DNA of 64,000 bases, taken from the NCBI RefSeq assembly GCF_002949795.1, contig NZ_CP026692.1:927501-991500 (forward strand), in the 5' to 3' direction. Source of the stretch: Nostoc sp. 'Lobaria pulmonaria (5183) cyanobiont'. Its GTDB lineage: Bacteria; Cyanobacteriota; Cyanobacteriia; Cyanobacteriales; Nostocaceae. Below the pieces are notes generated by a model. That model worked only from the letters and a program-made list of their open reading frames with translations. It had not been told where the DNA came from and did no database searches. The position numbers and the translations under genes are program-made. Positions within the stretch are counted from its first letter, which is position 1; every line of letters begins with the position of its first letter. Below, piece after piece: positions 56,055 through 64,000 of this stretch.

Positions 56055-56431
56055 TTACAACTCTTCTGGAGGTAAGGCAACAAATCCGGTTTTTAGTCCA
56101 CGCTTAAACCCTGCATTTTCATAAAAGTTCAACGTCTCTTCGCGTTTTGAGCCACTCAGAAGCATCACTTTATAGCAATGTTGCTGCAATGCTAAAGCCA
56201 AGGCATAATCTAGCACCTGCCTACCAAATCCTTGTTGTCGATAATCGAGATGGGTGACAACATTTTCAATAATGCCGTACGGACGTGCGCCACGCGTCAA
56301 GTTGGGAACAATGGTTAAATTACATGTTGCTACTAACCGGTTATCAACATCAGCCACAATGTAATACAAACGGGGATCATGTAAAATCCCATCCCAGATA
56401 GATTGTAAAACATCATCAGCCGGTAGAGGCG
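56055..56431 (-). pseudogene. GNAT acetyltransferase C-terminal part, lacking its start
   Basis: The minus strand encodes a clear GNAT fold: YYIVADVDNRLVATCNLTIV, then RPYGIIENVVTHLDYRQQGF with the acetyl-CoA site QQGFGRQVL, and LNFYENAGFKRG. Upstream the frame continues into APLPADDVLQSIWDGIL and then joins, in frame at about 56432, a zinc carboxypeptidase fragment. The N-terminal 25 or so residues and the start codon of the acetyltransferase are therefore missing. An internal TTG (56369) could start a product, but it would lack the first strand. Confidence 0.75.
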
Positions 56432-56548
56432 CATTGACGGGGAATTCGTTATCACTGAGGTGGGTGTAGGGACGGATGAGAACACCGCTAAAGGTATGAA
56501 AGGCGATCGCTCCTGTAATATTAGGATGTGTAGTGATAAACTCGACAA

Positions 56549-56577
56549 GCGATGTCTACGACGGGCTACGCCTACGC
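56549..56577. repeat. 29-bp dispersed repeat inserted in the carboxypeptidase gene
   Basis: GCGATGTCTACGACGGGCTA then CGCCTACGC. The identical sequence in the opposite direction is at 24042-24070, and diverged copies are in hetF at 41347-41375 and 42520-42548. Here it interrupts the conserved TSExEVR...VEFI stretch and adds a TAG. Confidence 0.85.
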
Positions 56578-56731
56578 ACTTCTGTTTCAGATGTAGGATA
56601 GGGGCCAGCCCCCGATTGCTCAGATTCTTGCCGCCACAAAAATGGAAAATTTCGGTTTAAATCTAGCCCTTCTTTAGAACGCTGAATTTTAATCTCAACT
56701 CCGTCATAATTTTCTATATTTCCTTCTGGTA

Positions 56732-56823
56732 CAGGACTTACGCAAAATCATGAAAAAACGAACCGCAAAGGACGCAAAGGACACAAAGGAATAAGGTTTC
56801 AGAGAATTATTGCGTAAGTCCTA
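56732..56823. mobile_element. MITE, 92 bp, with 5-bp target duplication
   Basis: Perfect 13-bp inverted ends AGGACTTACGCAA (56733-56745) and TTGCGTAAGTCCT (56810-56822); direct repeats TGGTA flank it (56727-56731, 56824-56828). The interior has tandem GCAAAGGAC-type words and no coding capacity. Removal with one TGGTA restores the carboxypeptidase frame (VLP-EGN). Confidence 0.88.
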
Positions 56824-57576
56824 TGGTAGTACCCGATAATACTGACCACCTATTTCTGTTGGTTCGCGCCGCACCAGCAGCCGGGGTTCAGTAGAGCAGA
56901 CTTTCCAAGCCCCATTAGCATCGGGGATTCGCATCAGTAAAATCCGACCATCGCCATCGATATCTTCCATTACTAACCCATCGTTGCCTTCGTCATCGTG
57001 GGGATAAGGACGAGTACCGGAGCGAATAAATTTCGGTTTGTCAGCCAATGCCAACTCAGCACCATCAGGATTGACACGGGGCAAATGTAGAAGGTGCGGG
57101 TATCTAAACAACGGGTAATTTCTGAGTGAGTACCGTAAGCTGTAACTAATGTTTGCAAGAGATATAGACAAACACTTGATGGTGCGAGTTCAGTGGCGTG
57201 AATATTGCCATCAACCCAGACGGCAGGTTTTTCTTGATGTGCGCCAGTGGCAAAGTTAGTTACTGTCAATAGCCAGATGTCACGTCCTTCGTAACTCTTG
57301 CCAATGCTTTCTATGCGTACTAGTTGGGGAAATTCCTTTGCATAACTGTGTACAATGCGTGTTAAGTCTTCATAACGATAGTATTTATCAAACCGAACAT
57401 CTGGCATAATAAACCTCTCAGTACGAATTATTTTAAACCTATTGCCGTTTCAATTCTTGTATCAATAAGCTGACAACGCTTACTAGCTTCTCTGCTAAAA
57501 ACAAGTATCTGGCTAATTTTATGGCTGGAATAGAATGTCCAAAATCAAAAATTGCTTGTGACTAAGTTTCAAAGTA

Positions 57577-60500
57577 TTAACTAGGCTTACCCATAATCGT
57601 GAATGCTGCCCAGTAGTAAGGATGGTTATAAAGATTTTTATCTGATGCCATTTTACTATTTCTATATAGTTGTGTCGCTAAATAAGTTTGAATTCTTACT
57701 TCCTCTGGATGCAGATTATTCAAAACATCTTCATACCATTTTGTCAGTTCTCCAGCAGTTAGTTCTTTCAGCCATCGTGTTGCTTCAGCTAAGGCAGTAA
57801 CTGCTGATTTATTGGGCTGTAATCGTCGGTAAAACTCGATCATCACCAAGGCACTAGCCGAAGATTCTACACTCCAGAGAGTACTTACTACATGAGGTAC
57901 GCCCTGAGTGACAAAACCACTGACTAAATTCACATATTCGCTGCTAATAGTGTAGTTGTTAGTACTTAAATTTTCACAGGCCGAGAGGGTAATAAGGTTG
58001 TAACTATCTAGATTTTGTTGGCAGATTTCATCGAGAGTAAGTCTGTCTTCACCCGCTAATGCTAATTCTGATTTTTTAGGTTCAGCTAGATTATTAGTGA
58101 CATAACCCGTAAAATGCAAGATATTATAATTATCAGATAAGGCATTTTCAACAATACTTTTTGTAGCTTCTGCTCCCTGAATTCGTTGGATATTATTGAA
58201 CATCTGACTAACAATTTCAGACTCCAGTTTGGCAAATTTTAGTGGGGGATAACCTGTACTTTCAGGATGTTCTACACTGAGCAATAACTTATTTTGCCAC
58301 TGCCAAATATCCTCAGTTCTGATTGATAAACCTATTTTGGCACTAGGTAGATAGGTAAAGCTGAAATTTGATTCCACATTCGGTAACTCTTCTGGTGATG
58401 GCGAAGAAAGATGGAAAAGTGTATGAATGGGCAATCTGTACAAGTCCCGGTGAGGAATTAAGACCAGTTGGGTGATACCTTCGAGTTCCTGGGTAATTGT
58501 GGAAATATTCAGGATTTCATACAGTTGCAACAGTTTCTCTTCCATATCAACTCGCCAAGAATGCTGACTTTTACTTTCTTTGTCGTGGGCTGTGCTGCGA
58601 TATTCTTGGTATTGTTGATGCCAATCTTCTAGCCAAATTTCAAATTCAATTAGGCGTTGCACTGCTTCGGGTAGAGGCAATTCATTTAGACGGATAACAT
58701 CTTCTCCTAAAGGTATTACTCCAGCATCTTGCATGGGTGTAAACAGGAGAATTGGTGATGGAGCTTGGTCTTTGAGAATAAAAGTATGTAGGGCAACAGG
58801 ACTAATATGCCAGTAAATAATTGCTGTTGTGGGATTGAATAGTTGTTGAATTGCGCCATAATAAGGCGAGTATATATTATCATTCCAACCAGAAAGCAGC
58901 CAGTTTAAACAAGCATTTTTACCTTGTTCGGCAATTTCCCAAGCTTCTACTAAATCACCCGATTCCACAGCTAAATCAACTGCCAATTGCTCGAAGCCGG
59001 CAAATTTTAGAGCTAGCTGTTTTTTACTTTCGTCTGAGCGAGTTTCTTCACTCAGTAATTGTCGCAATAAATCTGTCCCACGTTGCAGCAATTCTTGAAC
59101 TTGTGTGGTTTGTCCCAAACCCATCAACACTTTGCTTAGAGATTGCAAAACCTCTAAGTGCAACTGGGGAAAATATTCTAGTGTCAAGGTTAACAGCGCT
59201 TGATGGTACTCAGATGCAGCTTTGCGCCAATAATCGCGGGGATTAGTATGTTTTTTGCCTTGCTCGTAGTAAGTATTAGCGATCGCAAAATGCAATCTAC
59301 CCCAACCTTCTGGATGGGTATCTGTCCGCAGATGCTTTAACCCTTCTTCGTAGCTGGCTAATTTTCCTTCGTAGCCACCCTGTTGTAGGGTGGGATTTGT
59401 CACTATGAGACTACTCGACAAATTCCGCAAGGCGTCAGAATCTACTAAATTACTGATCGCAGTTCCCCGACCAATCCAAGCTTCCCAATAATCCTGTTTA
59501 ATTTGCAAAGCCTGATCATAACAGGCGATCGCTTCGGCAAATTGTTCTAAATAAAACAGTGCTACTGCCTGATTATACCAAGCTAAATGGAAGTCGGGTT
59601 TAATGGCGATCGCTTGCTGATAAGAGGCGATCGCTTCTTGTCTACGTCCTAAATTGTCTAATGCTATACCTCGGTTGTACCAAGCTAAGTAGAAGTCGGC
59701 TTGAACTGAAAGTGCTTTGTCCCAGGAGGCGATCGCTTCTGACCATCTTCTTAAATTAAACAGCACTACACCCCGATCTATCCAAACTTCGTGGTACTCT
59801 GGGTCAATTTCTATAGCTCTGTCATAAGATATAATCGCCTCAGCAAATTGTTCGCTGACAGCTAGGGCTATGCCTCGGTGATACCAGTTTTCCTGGTCTT
59901 CTGGTTCGAGTTGCAGTGCTTGGTCATAACTAGCAATAGCTTCTGGTAGCCAACCTAATTTCAGCAGTGCCAAACCCTTGCTAGACCACGCTTCTTGATA
60001 GTCTGGCTTGATTTCTATAGCTTTGTCAAAAGAAGCGATCGCTTCTTCAAAATATCCTAATTCTCCGAGAGTTCCACCCCGGTTGTACCAAGCTTTGTAA
60101 AAGTCTGGTTTCAGTTCTATGGCTGTTTGGTAAGAGGCGATCGCTTCATCAAAACGTTCTAAATGGAACAGCGTCAAGCCTCGATTAAACCAATATTCGG
60201 AAAATTCGGGTTGCATTTCAATGGCTTGGTCATAAGATGCGATCGCGCCTAACAAATCGCCTGTTTTCGCTTGGCTTAGACCTTGGTAAAACCACCCTTG
60301 AGCATCAGTAATCGGATTATCGCTATGTCGCTCAATAATATCAGGGGAATTAGTGCTTTGAACTGCCAAATCAGAAGCAAGTTGCTGGACTAAATTGGTA
60401 CTTTGATCCAACCTCACCCACAACTCATCTAAAGTATTAGCCACATTCGGCTCTAAATTCGTCAAAGTGTTATCCCAGGTTTCCACCGAGGAAGACGTTG

Positions 60501-61440
60501 CTAATTCAGTCCTTTGTCTAGTGGAAAGGAGATTTGCTGGTGTTGTAATTTGAACAACTTCTTCTTCATCGAACCTAAGTTGGGTTAACAAGCTGATTGA
60601 ATCTTCCCCTGCCGGGAGAGGGATATTTTCTGGTATTGTGGTTTGGGCGTCTTCCCTTTCATATTCCCATACCAGTTCCTCTAAGTTTTCGGGCGATCTC
60701 TCTTCAAAAGAGGCATTTTGGGGGGCTGACGTTATTGGTTCAACATCTGGCTCTTCATACTCCCATAATTGCTCGCCAAAGCTACGGATTAGCCCTTGTC
60801 CGGGGGAAGTTGGGAGAATTTCTTCATCGGTTGTAGTTTCTACCACATCTGGCTCTTCGTACTCCCATAACTGCTCGCCTAAATCGCGGAGCAGTTCTTG
60901 CCCAGGAGTACTTTCTATTACATCTGGCTCTTCGTACTCCCATAACTGCTCGCCCAAATCGCGGAGTAGTTCTTGCCCAGGAGTACTTTCTACATCATCT
61001 TGTGCCTGATTGTCCTGATATTCTATCTCTGTAGGTAAGTTTTGCATTAGCCGAATGCCAATGTCATAAGCAACTTCTCCAATTCTGCCAACACCAAGTT
61101 CCCCCAATTGCACCATCTGTGTTGCTAAAAGAGGATTTGGTGTAGGTGAAGCTAGCAAGCTTTCACCAAACATCACCAACCAGTCTATCCAACGTTCAGC
61201 CGGAATGCGATTTTCGATCCGTTGCAGATACCTCAATGCCCACTGTCGTCCTCGTGCTTGATGCACGCCTTCTAACAATTGGATAAACAATTGTTCCAGA
61301 TCCGCATTGGTTAGTTCTGGTAGTATCCCCACCAGAGTGCGTCCTCTCGAACCCTTGAGAGAACTATTCTGTTTACTTGCAATGAGGCGCTTTAAAAACC
61401 TTTTAAGCGACTGCGATATCCGCCTGAGCATCTGCCACAC
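57577..61440 (-). CDS. Large TPR-CHAT (caspase-like) protein
   Basis: A 1287-residue protein. A basic amphipathic N-terminus leads into a helical domain at about 40-135 that is shared with the next gene (LFIQLLEGVHQARGRQWALRYL). Then comes an acidic linker with three copies of a 22-residue unit (PGQ(E/G)L(L/I)RxxGEQLWEYEEPDV, about 155-235); nine TPR repeats at about 375-665 (WYNRGxALxxLGRxxEAIASY); a helical region; and a C-terminal CHAT domain from about 960 with dyad H1109 (ILHFTGY) and C1155 (LSACENL). The dyad suggests an active protease. Start is GTG at 61440 or ATG at 61431. Substrate and trigger unknown. Confidence 0.88.
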   Translation of the reverse strand: MWQMLRRISQSLKRFLKRLIASKQNSSLKGSRGRTLVGILPELTNADLEQLFIQLLEGVHQARGRQWALRYLQRIENRIPAERWIDWLVMFGESLLASPTPNPLLATQMVQLGELGVGRIGEVAYDIGIRLMQNLPTEIEYQDNQAQDDVESTPGQELLRDLGEQLWEYEEPDVIESTPGQELLRDLGEQLWEYEEPDVVETTTDEEILPTSPGQGLIRSFGEQLWEYEEPDVEPITSAPQNASFEERSPENLEELVWEYEREDAQTTIPENIPLPAGEDSISLLTQLRFDEEEVVQITTPANLLSTRQRTELATSSSVETWDNTLTNLEPNVANTLDELWVRLDQSTNLVQQLASDLAVQSTNSPDIIERHSDNPITDAQGWFYQGLSQAKTGDLLGAIASYDQAIEMQPEFSEYWFNRGLTLFHLERFDEAIASYQTAIELKPDFYKAWYNRGGTLGELGYFEEAIASFDKAIEIKPDYQEAWSSKGLALLKLGWLPEAIASYDQALQLEPEDQENWYHRGIALAVSEQFAEAIISYDRAIEIDPEYHEVWIDRGVVLFNLRRWSEAIASWDKALSVQADFYLAWYNRGIALDNLGRRQEAIASYQQAIAIKPDFHLAWYNQAVALFYLEQFAEAIACYDQALQIKQDYWEAWIGRGTAISNLVDSDALRNLSSSLIVTNPTLQQGGYEGKLASYEEGLKHLRTDTHPEGWGRLHFAIANTYYEQGKKHTNPRDYWRKAASEYHQALLTLTLEYFPQLHLEVLQSLSKVLMGLGQTTQVQELLQRGTDLLRQLLSEETRSDESKKQLALKFAGFEQLAVDLAVESGDLVEAWEIAEQGKNACLNWLLSGWNDNIYSPYYGAIQQLFNPTTAIIYWHISPVALHTFILKDQAPSPILLFTPMQDAGVIPLGEDVIRLNELPLPEAVQRLIEFEIWLEDWHQQYQEYRSTAHDKESKSQHSWRVDMEEKLLQLYEILNISTITQELEGITQLVLIPHRDLYRLPIHTLFHLSSPSPEELPNVESNFSFTYLPSAKIGLSIRTEDIWQWQNKLLLSVEHPESTGYPPLKFAKLESEIVSQMFNNIQRIQGAEATKSIVENALSDNYNILHFTGYVTNNLAEPKKSELALAGEDRLTLDEICQQNLDSYNLITLSACENLSTNNYTISSEYVNLVSGFVTQGVPHVVSTLWSVESSASALVMIEFYRRLQPNKSAVTALAEATRWLKELTAGELTKWYEDVLNNLHPEEVRIQTYLATQLYRNSKMASDKNLYNHPYYWAAFTIMGKPS

Positions 61441-61629
61441 TCTTGGATTTTGTTTTTCTAGATTGTAGCCATCGTTGTGTTAAAAAAATCATCAATTACG
61501 TAAAAATCCATTAGATTCGCACAGCGCTTCCGTAGCAGGTTAGCAAAAAATATACAAATCTTCAAAAGCATAGCATTACAACGTAACAATTCCCAGATTT
61601 AACTCTTGAATTTGACTCTTGGTAAGCAG

Positions 61630-62328
61630 TTAATTTTCAGTTTGCTCTGTAGTCGGTTGACCACCAGGATATAACTGACTAATTAATGCTTGGACAAGCA
61701 CTTGTGGATCGTCTGTTTCAACGGCAAGCTGTTGAGCAATCTGCTGACGTAAATTTTCATCCTCCTGCAACATCACAAACAACTGTTCTAGAGTGACAGT
61801 TTGGTATTCTCCCTCTGGGGGGTTCTCTGGTGCATCTGGTGACTCTGATACTGGGGCAGCTACCTCAGAGGGCAAAGGAGTGCTAAAAGCATCTGGCCCT
61901 TCATATTCCCAAATTGGTTCGCCTTCATTGCGTGTCAACAACTGCATCCCGATATTATAAGCAACATCTCCAATTTCTCCGATGCCCAACTCACCCAATT
62001 GCACTAACCGCGCAGCCATTTCATTATTTGGTGTCGGAGATGCTAGCAATCTGTCGCCAAAGCGCCCTAACCACTCAACCCAGTCTTCAGTTGTGATGCG
62101 ATGTTCGATATTATGCAGCCACTTCTGTGCCCATGCTTCCCCTCGTGCTTGATGTACTCCTTGCAACAGTTCGTTGAAGAGAAATTCCAGATCCGTATCG
62201 CTTAAGGGTGGTGCTGGTTCTTTTTGGACATTTCCCCGATATTTTGAGGTAGTCTGTTTTCCACCAAACAAGCTCTGAAAAAGCTTTTTGAGCCATTGAA
62301 ATAGCCGCTTGAGCATCTGCTGCACCAT
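61630..62328 (-). CDS. Stand-alone paralogue of the CHAT protein N-terminal domain
   Basis: A 232-residue protein. Residues 1-150 parallel the start of the large TPR-CHAT protein: basic amphipathic helix (MLKRLFQWLKKLFQSLFGG), LFNELLQGVHQARGEAWAQK, RLLASPTPNNEMAARLVQLG, and GEPIWEYEGPDAF. It then has its own acidic 80-residue tail and no TPR or CHAT domain. It is 189 bp upstream of the CHAT gene in the same direction, so the two are probably co-expressed. The shared amphipathic helix could be a membrane contact. A regulator or partner role is inferred. No known family recognised. Confidence 0.75.
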   Translation of the reverse strand: MVQQMLKRLFQWLKKLFQSLFGGKQTTSKYRGNVQKEPAPPLSDTDLEFLFNELLQGVHQARGEAWAQKWLHNIEHRITTEDWVEWLGRFGDRLLASPTPNNEMAARLVQLGELGIGEIGDVAYNIGMQLLTRNEGEPIWEYEGPDAFSTPLPSEVAAPVSESPDAPENPPEGEYQTVTLEQLFVMLQEDENLRQQIAQQLAVETDDPQVLVQALISQLYPGGQPTTEQTEN

Positions 62329-62439
62329 CGAGTTTTACTTATCTATAAAATTGTAGCGATCGCACTGGACTATGGCGTTAGTTCAGTCAATAAAACGTAT
62401 AGACAGGAAATCTCTTTTTTCCTCTAGTGCATTATTGGG

Positions 62440-62556
62440 GAGCCAGCGCGGTCTTCTCCCAAAGAGAGACGCTAGCCCCTTCTCTACGAGACGCTCCGTG
62501 AACGCGGAGCGTCTCGTAGAGAAGGGGGTTTCCCCCATGAGCGACTGGCGTCATTG
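62440..62556. repeat. Nested palindromic dispersed repeat
   Basis: Outer element: GGGGAGCCAGCGCGGTCTTC at the left and GGGGGTTTCCCCCATGAGCG then ACTGGCGTC at the right, of the family also at 35369-35424. Inside it a perfect 23-bp inverted repeat (62476-62498 and 62505-62527, starting CCCCTTCTCTACGAG) with a 6-base loop has been inserted. It lies in the 395-bp gap 62329-62723, which has no gene. Confidence 0.8.
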
Positions 62557-62723
62557 GGCAGAGAGGAAAAACTCACAGCAACTTTCCCCTCTGCTCCTCT
62601 GCTCATCTGCTTTGTTCTATTCTGTGAGGTTTAATAGTTAATCGTGGAAGTGTTGAGATTTATTAAGAAGACATTATGAAATATTGGCGACTGTTAGCTA
62701 GCGGCAATGTTTAATAATTTAGA

Positions 62724-64000
62724 CTAGGCGATAGTCATATTGACTCGTACGATCATATCGTTGAAATCTTTGTCACCACCACTTGCTAAATCCTCAAAGC
62801 CAAAAACGTTATTCCCTAACAAGCGAATGTGATCTACTTTATCAGTGTTAGCTCCCAAAAATGGGAAGTAAACTGCTGGATCGTTATTTGGATTGCTATC
62901 AAGTAAAGCATCAGGCGTACCATTAGTAATAATAAATGGTACAAAGATAGAATCTGGCTGGAAAGTTCCTGTGGAAGTTGCACTACCTTGGTTATTAACT
63001 GTCAAGTCAATGCCTGCAACCCGCCCCCGAACTGCGGCTTCAGTATAACCAGCCTGTCCGGTGAGAATATCTGCTTTACCATCTGAGTTGGTGTCAATGC
63101 CACCATTTTCATCAGCTACTTGATAGAAGCCGATGAAATTATTGAAAGCCGCTTCTCTGTTGACGATAAAATCAGCTTTTACCTGACTTGTGACACCGCG
63201 CAAATCAATCACTTCTCCTTGGGGGTTTGCTTGCAGATTTGTACCCAGAGGTAATGAATCATTTGTGGACTGAATTTTTACCACCAGATTATTGAAGTCA
63301 GCAGCGTTATTACCAGAGCCATCTTTCCACGCAAGGGAAAAGTCATCATTCCCCAAATCTGTAATCTTTTGCGTTAAAGGATCGGAAAATAGTATGTCTG
63401 TGAATGAAGTTACTCCAGTCCGTACAGCATCAGTTGTGCTATTTTTCACCAAATAAAATCTGAAATTATCACCGGAGTTAAATTCCAACAGATGTGTCAA
63501 ATTGTCGGTATTAAACCCATTGGGAAGATTGGCAATAGCAGAGAAAATTACCTTAGCTCGGTCTAAAGCTGCTTGGGCATAACCTGCTGCGCCTGGAGCA
63601 ATACCATTGATATTACCTTGAGCATCGTCAACGGTAAACACTCCTAGTTCATTTACAAGATTAGAGCTTTGTCCGGTGAGAGTAACTTGAAGTTTTGATT
63701 TGCTACTGCTATTAGAGATTTTAAAGATATCATCCGCAATTTTTGAAAGCTTGAAGGTAGGTGTGCCGTTATTGGGTTCGACAGCTAATGCAAATGTGTC
63801 AGTGGCACTTACACCATCATTATCTTTAGCTTGTACCTCAATTGTCAGATTGACAACATCGGCGTTAGTTGGTGTACCGCTAAATGTGCGCGTAGCCGCA
63901 TTGAATTTTAGCCAGTTAGGTAGATTACTGCCATCTTGTAGAGTTGCTGAGTAACTCAGACTATCATCTGCATCTACATCAATAAAGGTATTGTCATCAA
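62724..64000 (-). CDS. Large surface protein, C-terminal part: cadherin-like (CADG) domain and DUF4114, partial
   Basis: The frame is open from the right edge of the window to a stop at 62724 (425 codons visible). The first 85 visible residues are a dystroglycan/cadherin-like Ig module (TFIDVDADDSLSYSATLQDG, WLKFNAATRTFSGTPTN, DTFALAVEP). A beta-rich middle follows, with DTNSDGKADIL resembling a calcium loop. The C-terminus is DUF4114 (VFGFEDLASGGDKDFNDMIV). Such proteins in Nostoc are very long, secreted and calcium-binding, with adhesive or matrix roles. The N-terminal part and any secretion signal lie outside the window. Confidence 0.85.
   Translation of the reverse strand, partial: DDNTFIDVDADDSLSYSATLQDGSNLPNWLKFNAATRTFSGTPTNADVVNLTIEVQAKDNDGVSATDTFALAVEPNNGTPTFKLSKIADDIFKISNSSSKSKLQVTLTGQSSNLVNELGVFTVDDAQGNINGIAPGAAGYAQAALDRAKVIFSAIANLPNGFNTDNLTHLLEFNSGDNFRFYLVKNSTTDAVRTGVTSFTDILFSDPLTQKITDLGNDDFSLAWKDGSGNNAADFNNLVVKIQSTNDSLPLGTNLQANPQGEVIDLRGVTSQVKADFIVNREAAFNNFIGFYQVADENGGIDTNSDGKADILTGQAGYTEAAVRGRVAGIDLTVNNQGSATSTGTFQPDSIFVPFIITNGTPDALLDSNPNNDPAVYFPFLGANTDKVDHIRLLGNNVFGFEDLASGGDKDFNDMIVRVNMTIA

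Larger units (their letters stand above)
56432..57407 (-). pseudogene. M14 zinc carboxypeptidase, broken and truncated
   Basis: The N-terminal half of an M14 peptidase is readable: MPDVRFDKYYRYEDL, the zinc motif in GNIHATELAPSS (HxxE), PRVNPDGAEL, DLNRNFPFLW, SGAGPYPTSE, and VEFITTHPNITGAIAFHTFS. It is broken four ways: a one-base loss in a C run at about 57078-57081 shifts the frame; a 92-bp MITE sits at 56732-56823; a 29-bp repeat at 56549-56577 adds a stop; and after NEFPVN the sequence switches to a GNAT gene at about 56432. The C-terminal catalytic half is absent. Confidence 0.82.

Overview
The window comes from a filamentous, heterocyst-forming, Nostoc-like cyanobacterium. The evidence is the dense HIP1 octamer GCGATCGC, a complete gas-vesicle cluster, a phototaxis operon built on cyanobacteriochromes, hetF preceded by a tandem NsiR1 small-RNA array, pentapeptide-repeat and CHAT proteins, and many small palindromic dispersed repeats. 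No tRNA or rRNA gene was recognised.

Layout. (1) 1-8.0 kb, minus strand: a chemotaxis-like phototaxis operon, PATAN response regulator -> CheY-like receiver -> CheW -> seven-GAF cyanobacteriochrome/MCP (PtxD type) -> first codons of another gene, probably the CheA kinase. (2) 8.4-20.7 kb: gas-vesicle cluster. gvpN-gvpJ-gvpK-gvpF-tandem AAA+ ATPase-gvpF/L-gvpA-gvpC-like lie on the minus strand and gvpG on the plus strand. An islet of four unknown genes (16.1-18.2 kb) separates these from a small coiled-coil protein and a tandem ArsA/Get3-like ATPase. (3) 20.9-24.6 kb: an nSTAND-WD40 protein with freshly amplified blades, followed by a VOC-family pseudogene carrying a MITE-like insertion. (4) 24.7-31.3 kb: sulfur/cysteine and metal/anion genes (NIL protein, Crp-family regulator, cysE, Rrf2 regulator, cysK, two divergent CadD-like exporters, a TauE-like permease). 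(5) 32-38.7 kb: TetR regulator, thioesterase, squalene/phytoene-synthase-like enzyme, a Cys-motif Ser/Thr kinase with pentapeptide repeats, and an FHA protein. (6) 39.1-43.4 kb: NsiR1 array (seven intact minus-strand copies with DIF-type promoters, plus four degenerate or truncated copies) leading into hetF. (7) 43.4-44.9 kb: a remnant of an SMP-30-like gene, then a CRISPR array of 17 perfect repeats and one truncated terminal repeat, with no cas genes nearby. (8) 45.3-57.4 kb: tyrA, a pentapeptide protein, DUF1517 protein, two lipoproteins, small membrane proteins, a PEP-CTERM protein, an O-methyltransferase, an SLH-fasciclin-beta-barrel protein, and a chimeric pseudogene (M14 carboxypeptidase front joined to a GNAT acetyltransferase back). 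(9) 57.6-64 kb: a large TPR-CHAT protein, a separate gene encoding a second copy of its N-terminal domain, a nested palindrome, and the C-terminus of a large cadherin-like/DUF4114 protein that runs off the window.

Biology. Gas vesicles next to phototaxis genes fit a locus for buoyant, motile hormogonia. NsiR1 plus hetF are parts of the heterocyst differentiation circuit; the hetF-proximal sRNA copy is antisense to the region where the hetF leader must lie. The least-described parts are the CHAT-TPR protein with its domain-duplicate partner, the AAA+ and ArsA-type ATPases in the gas-vesicle cluster, the unknown islet, and a 29-bp repeat that has invaded genes, twice in frame inside hetF.
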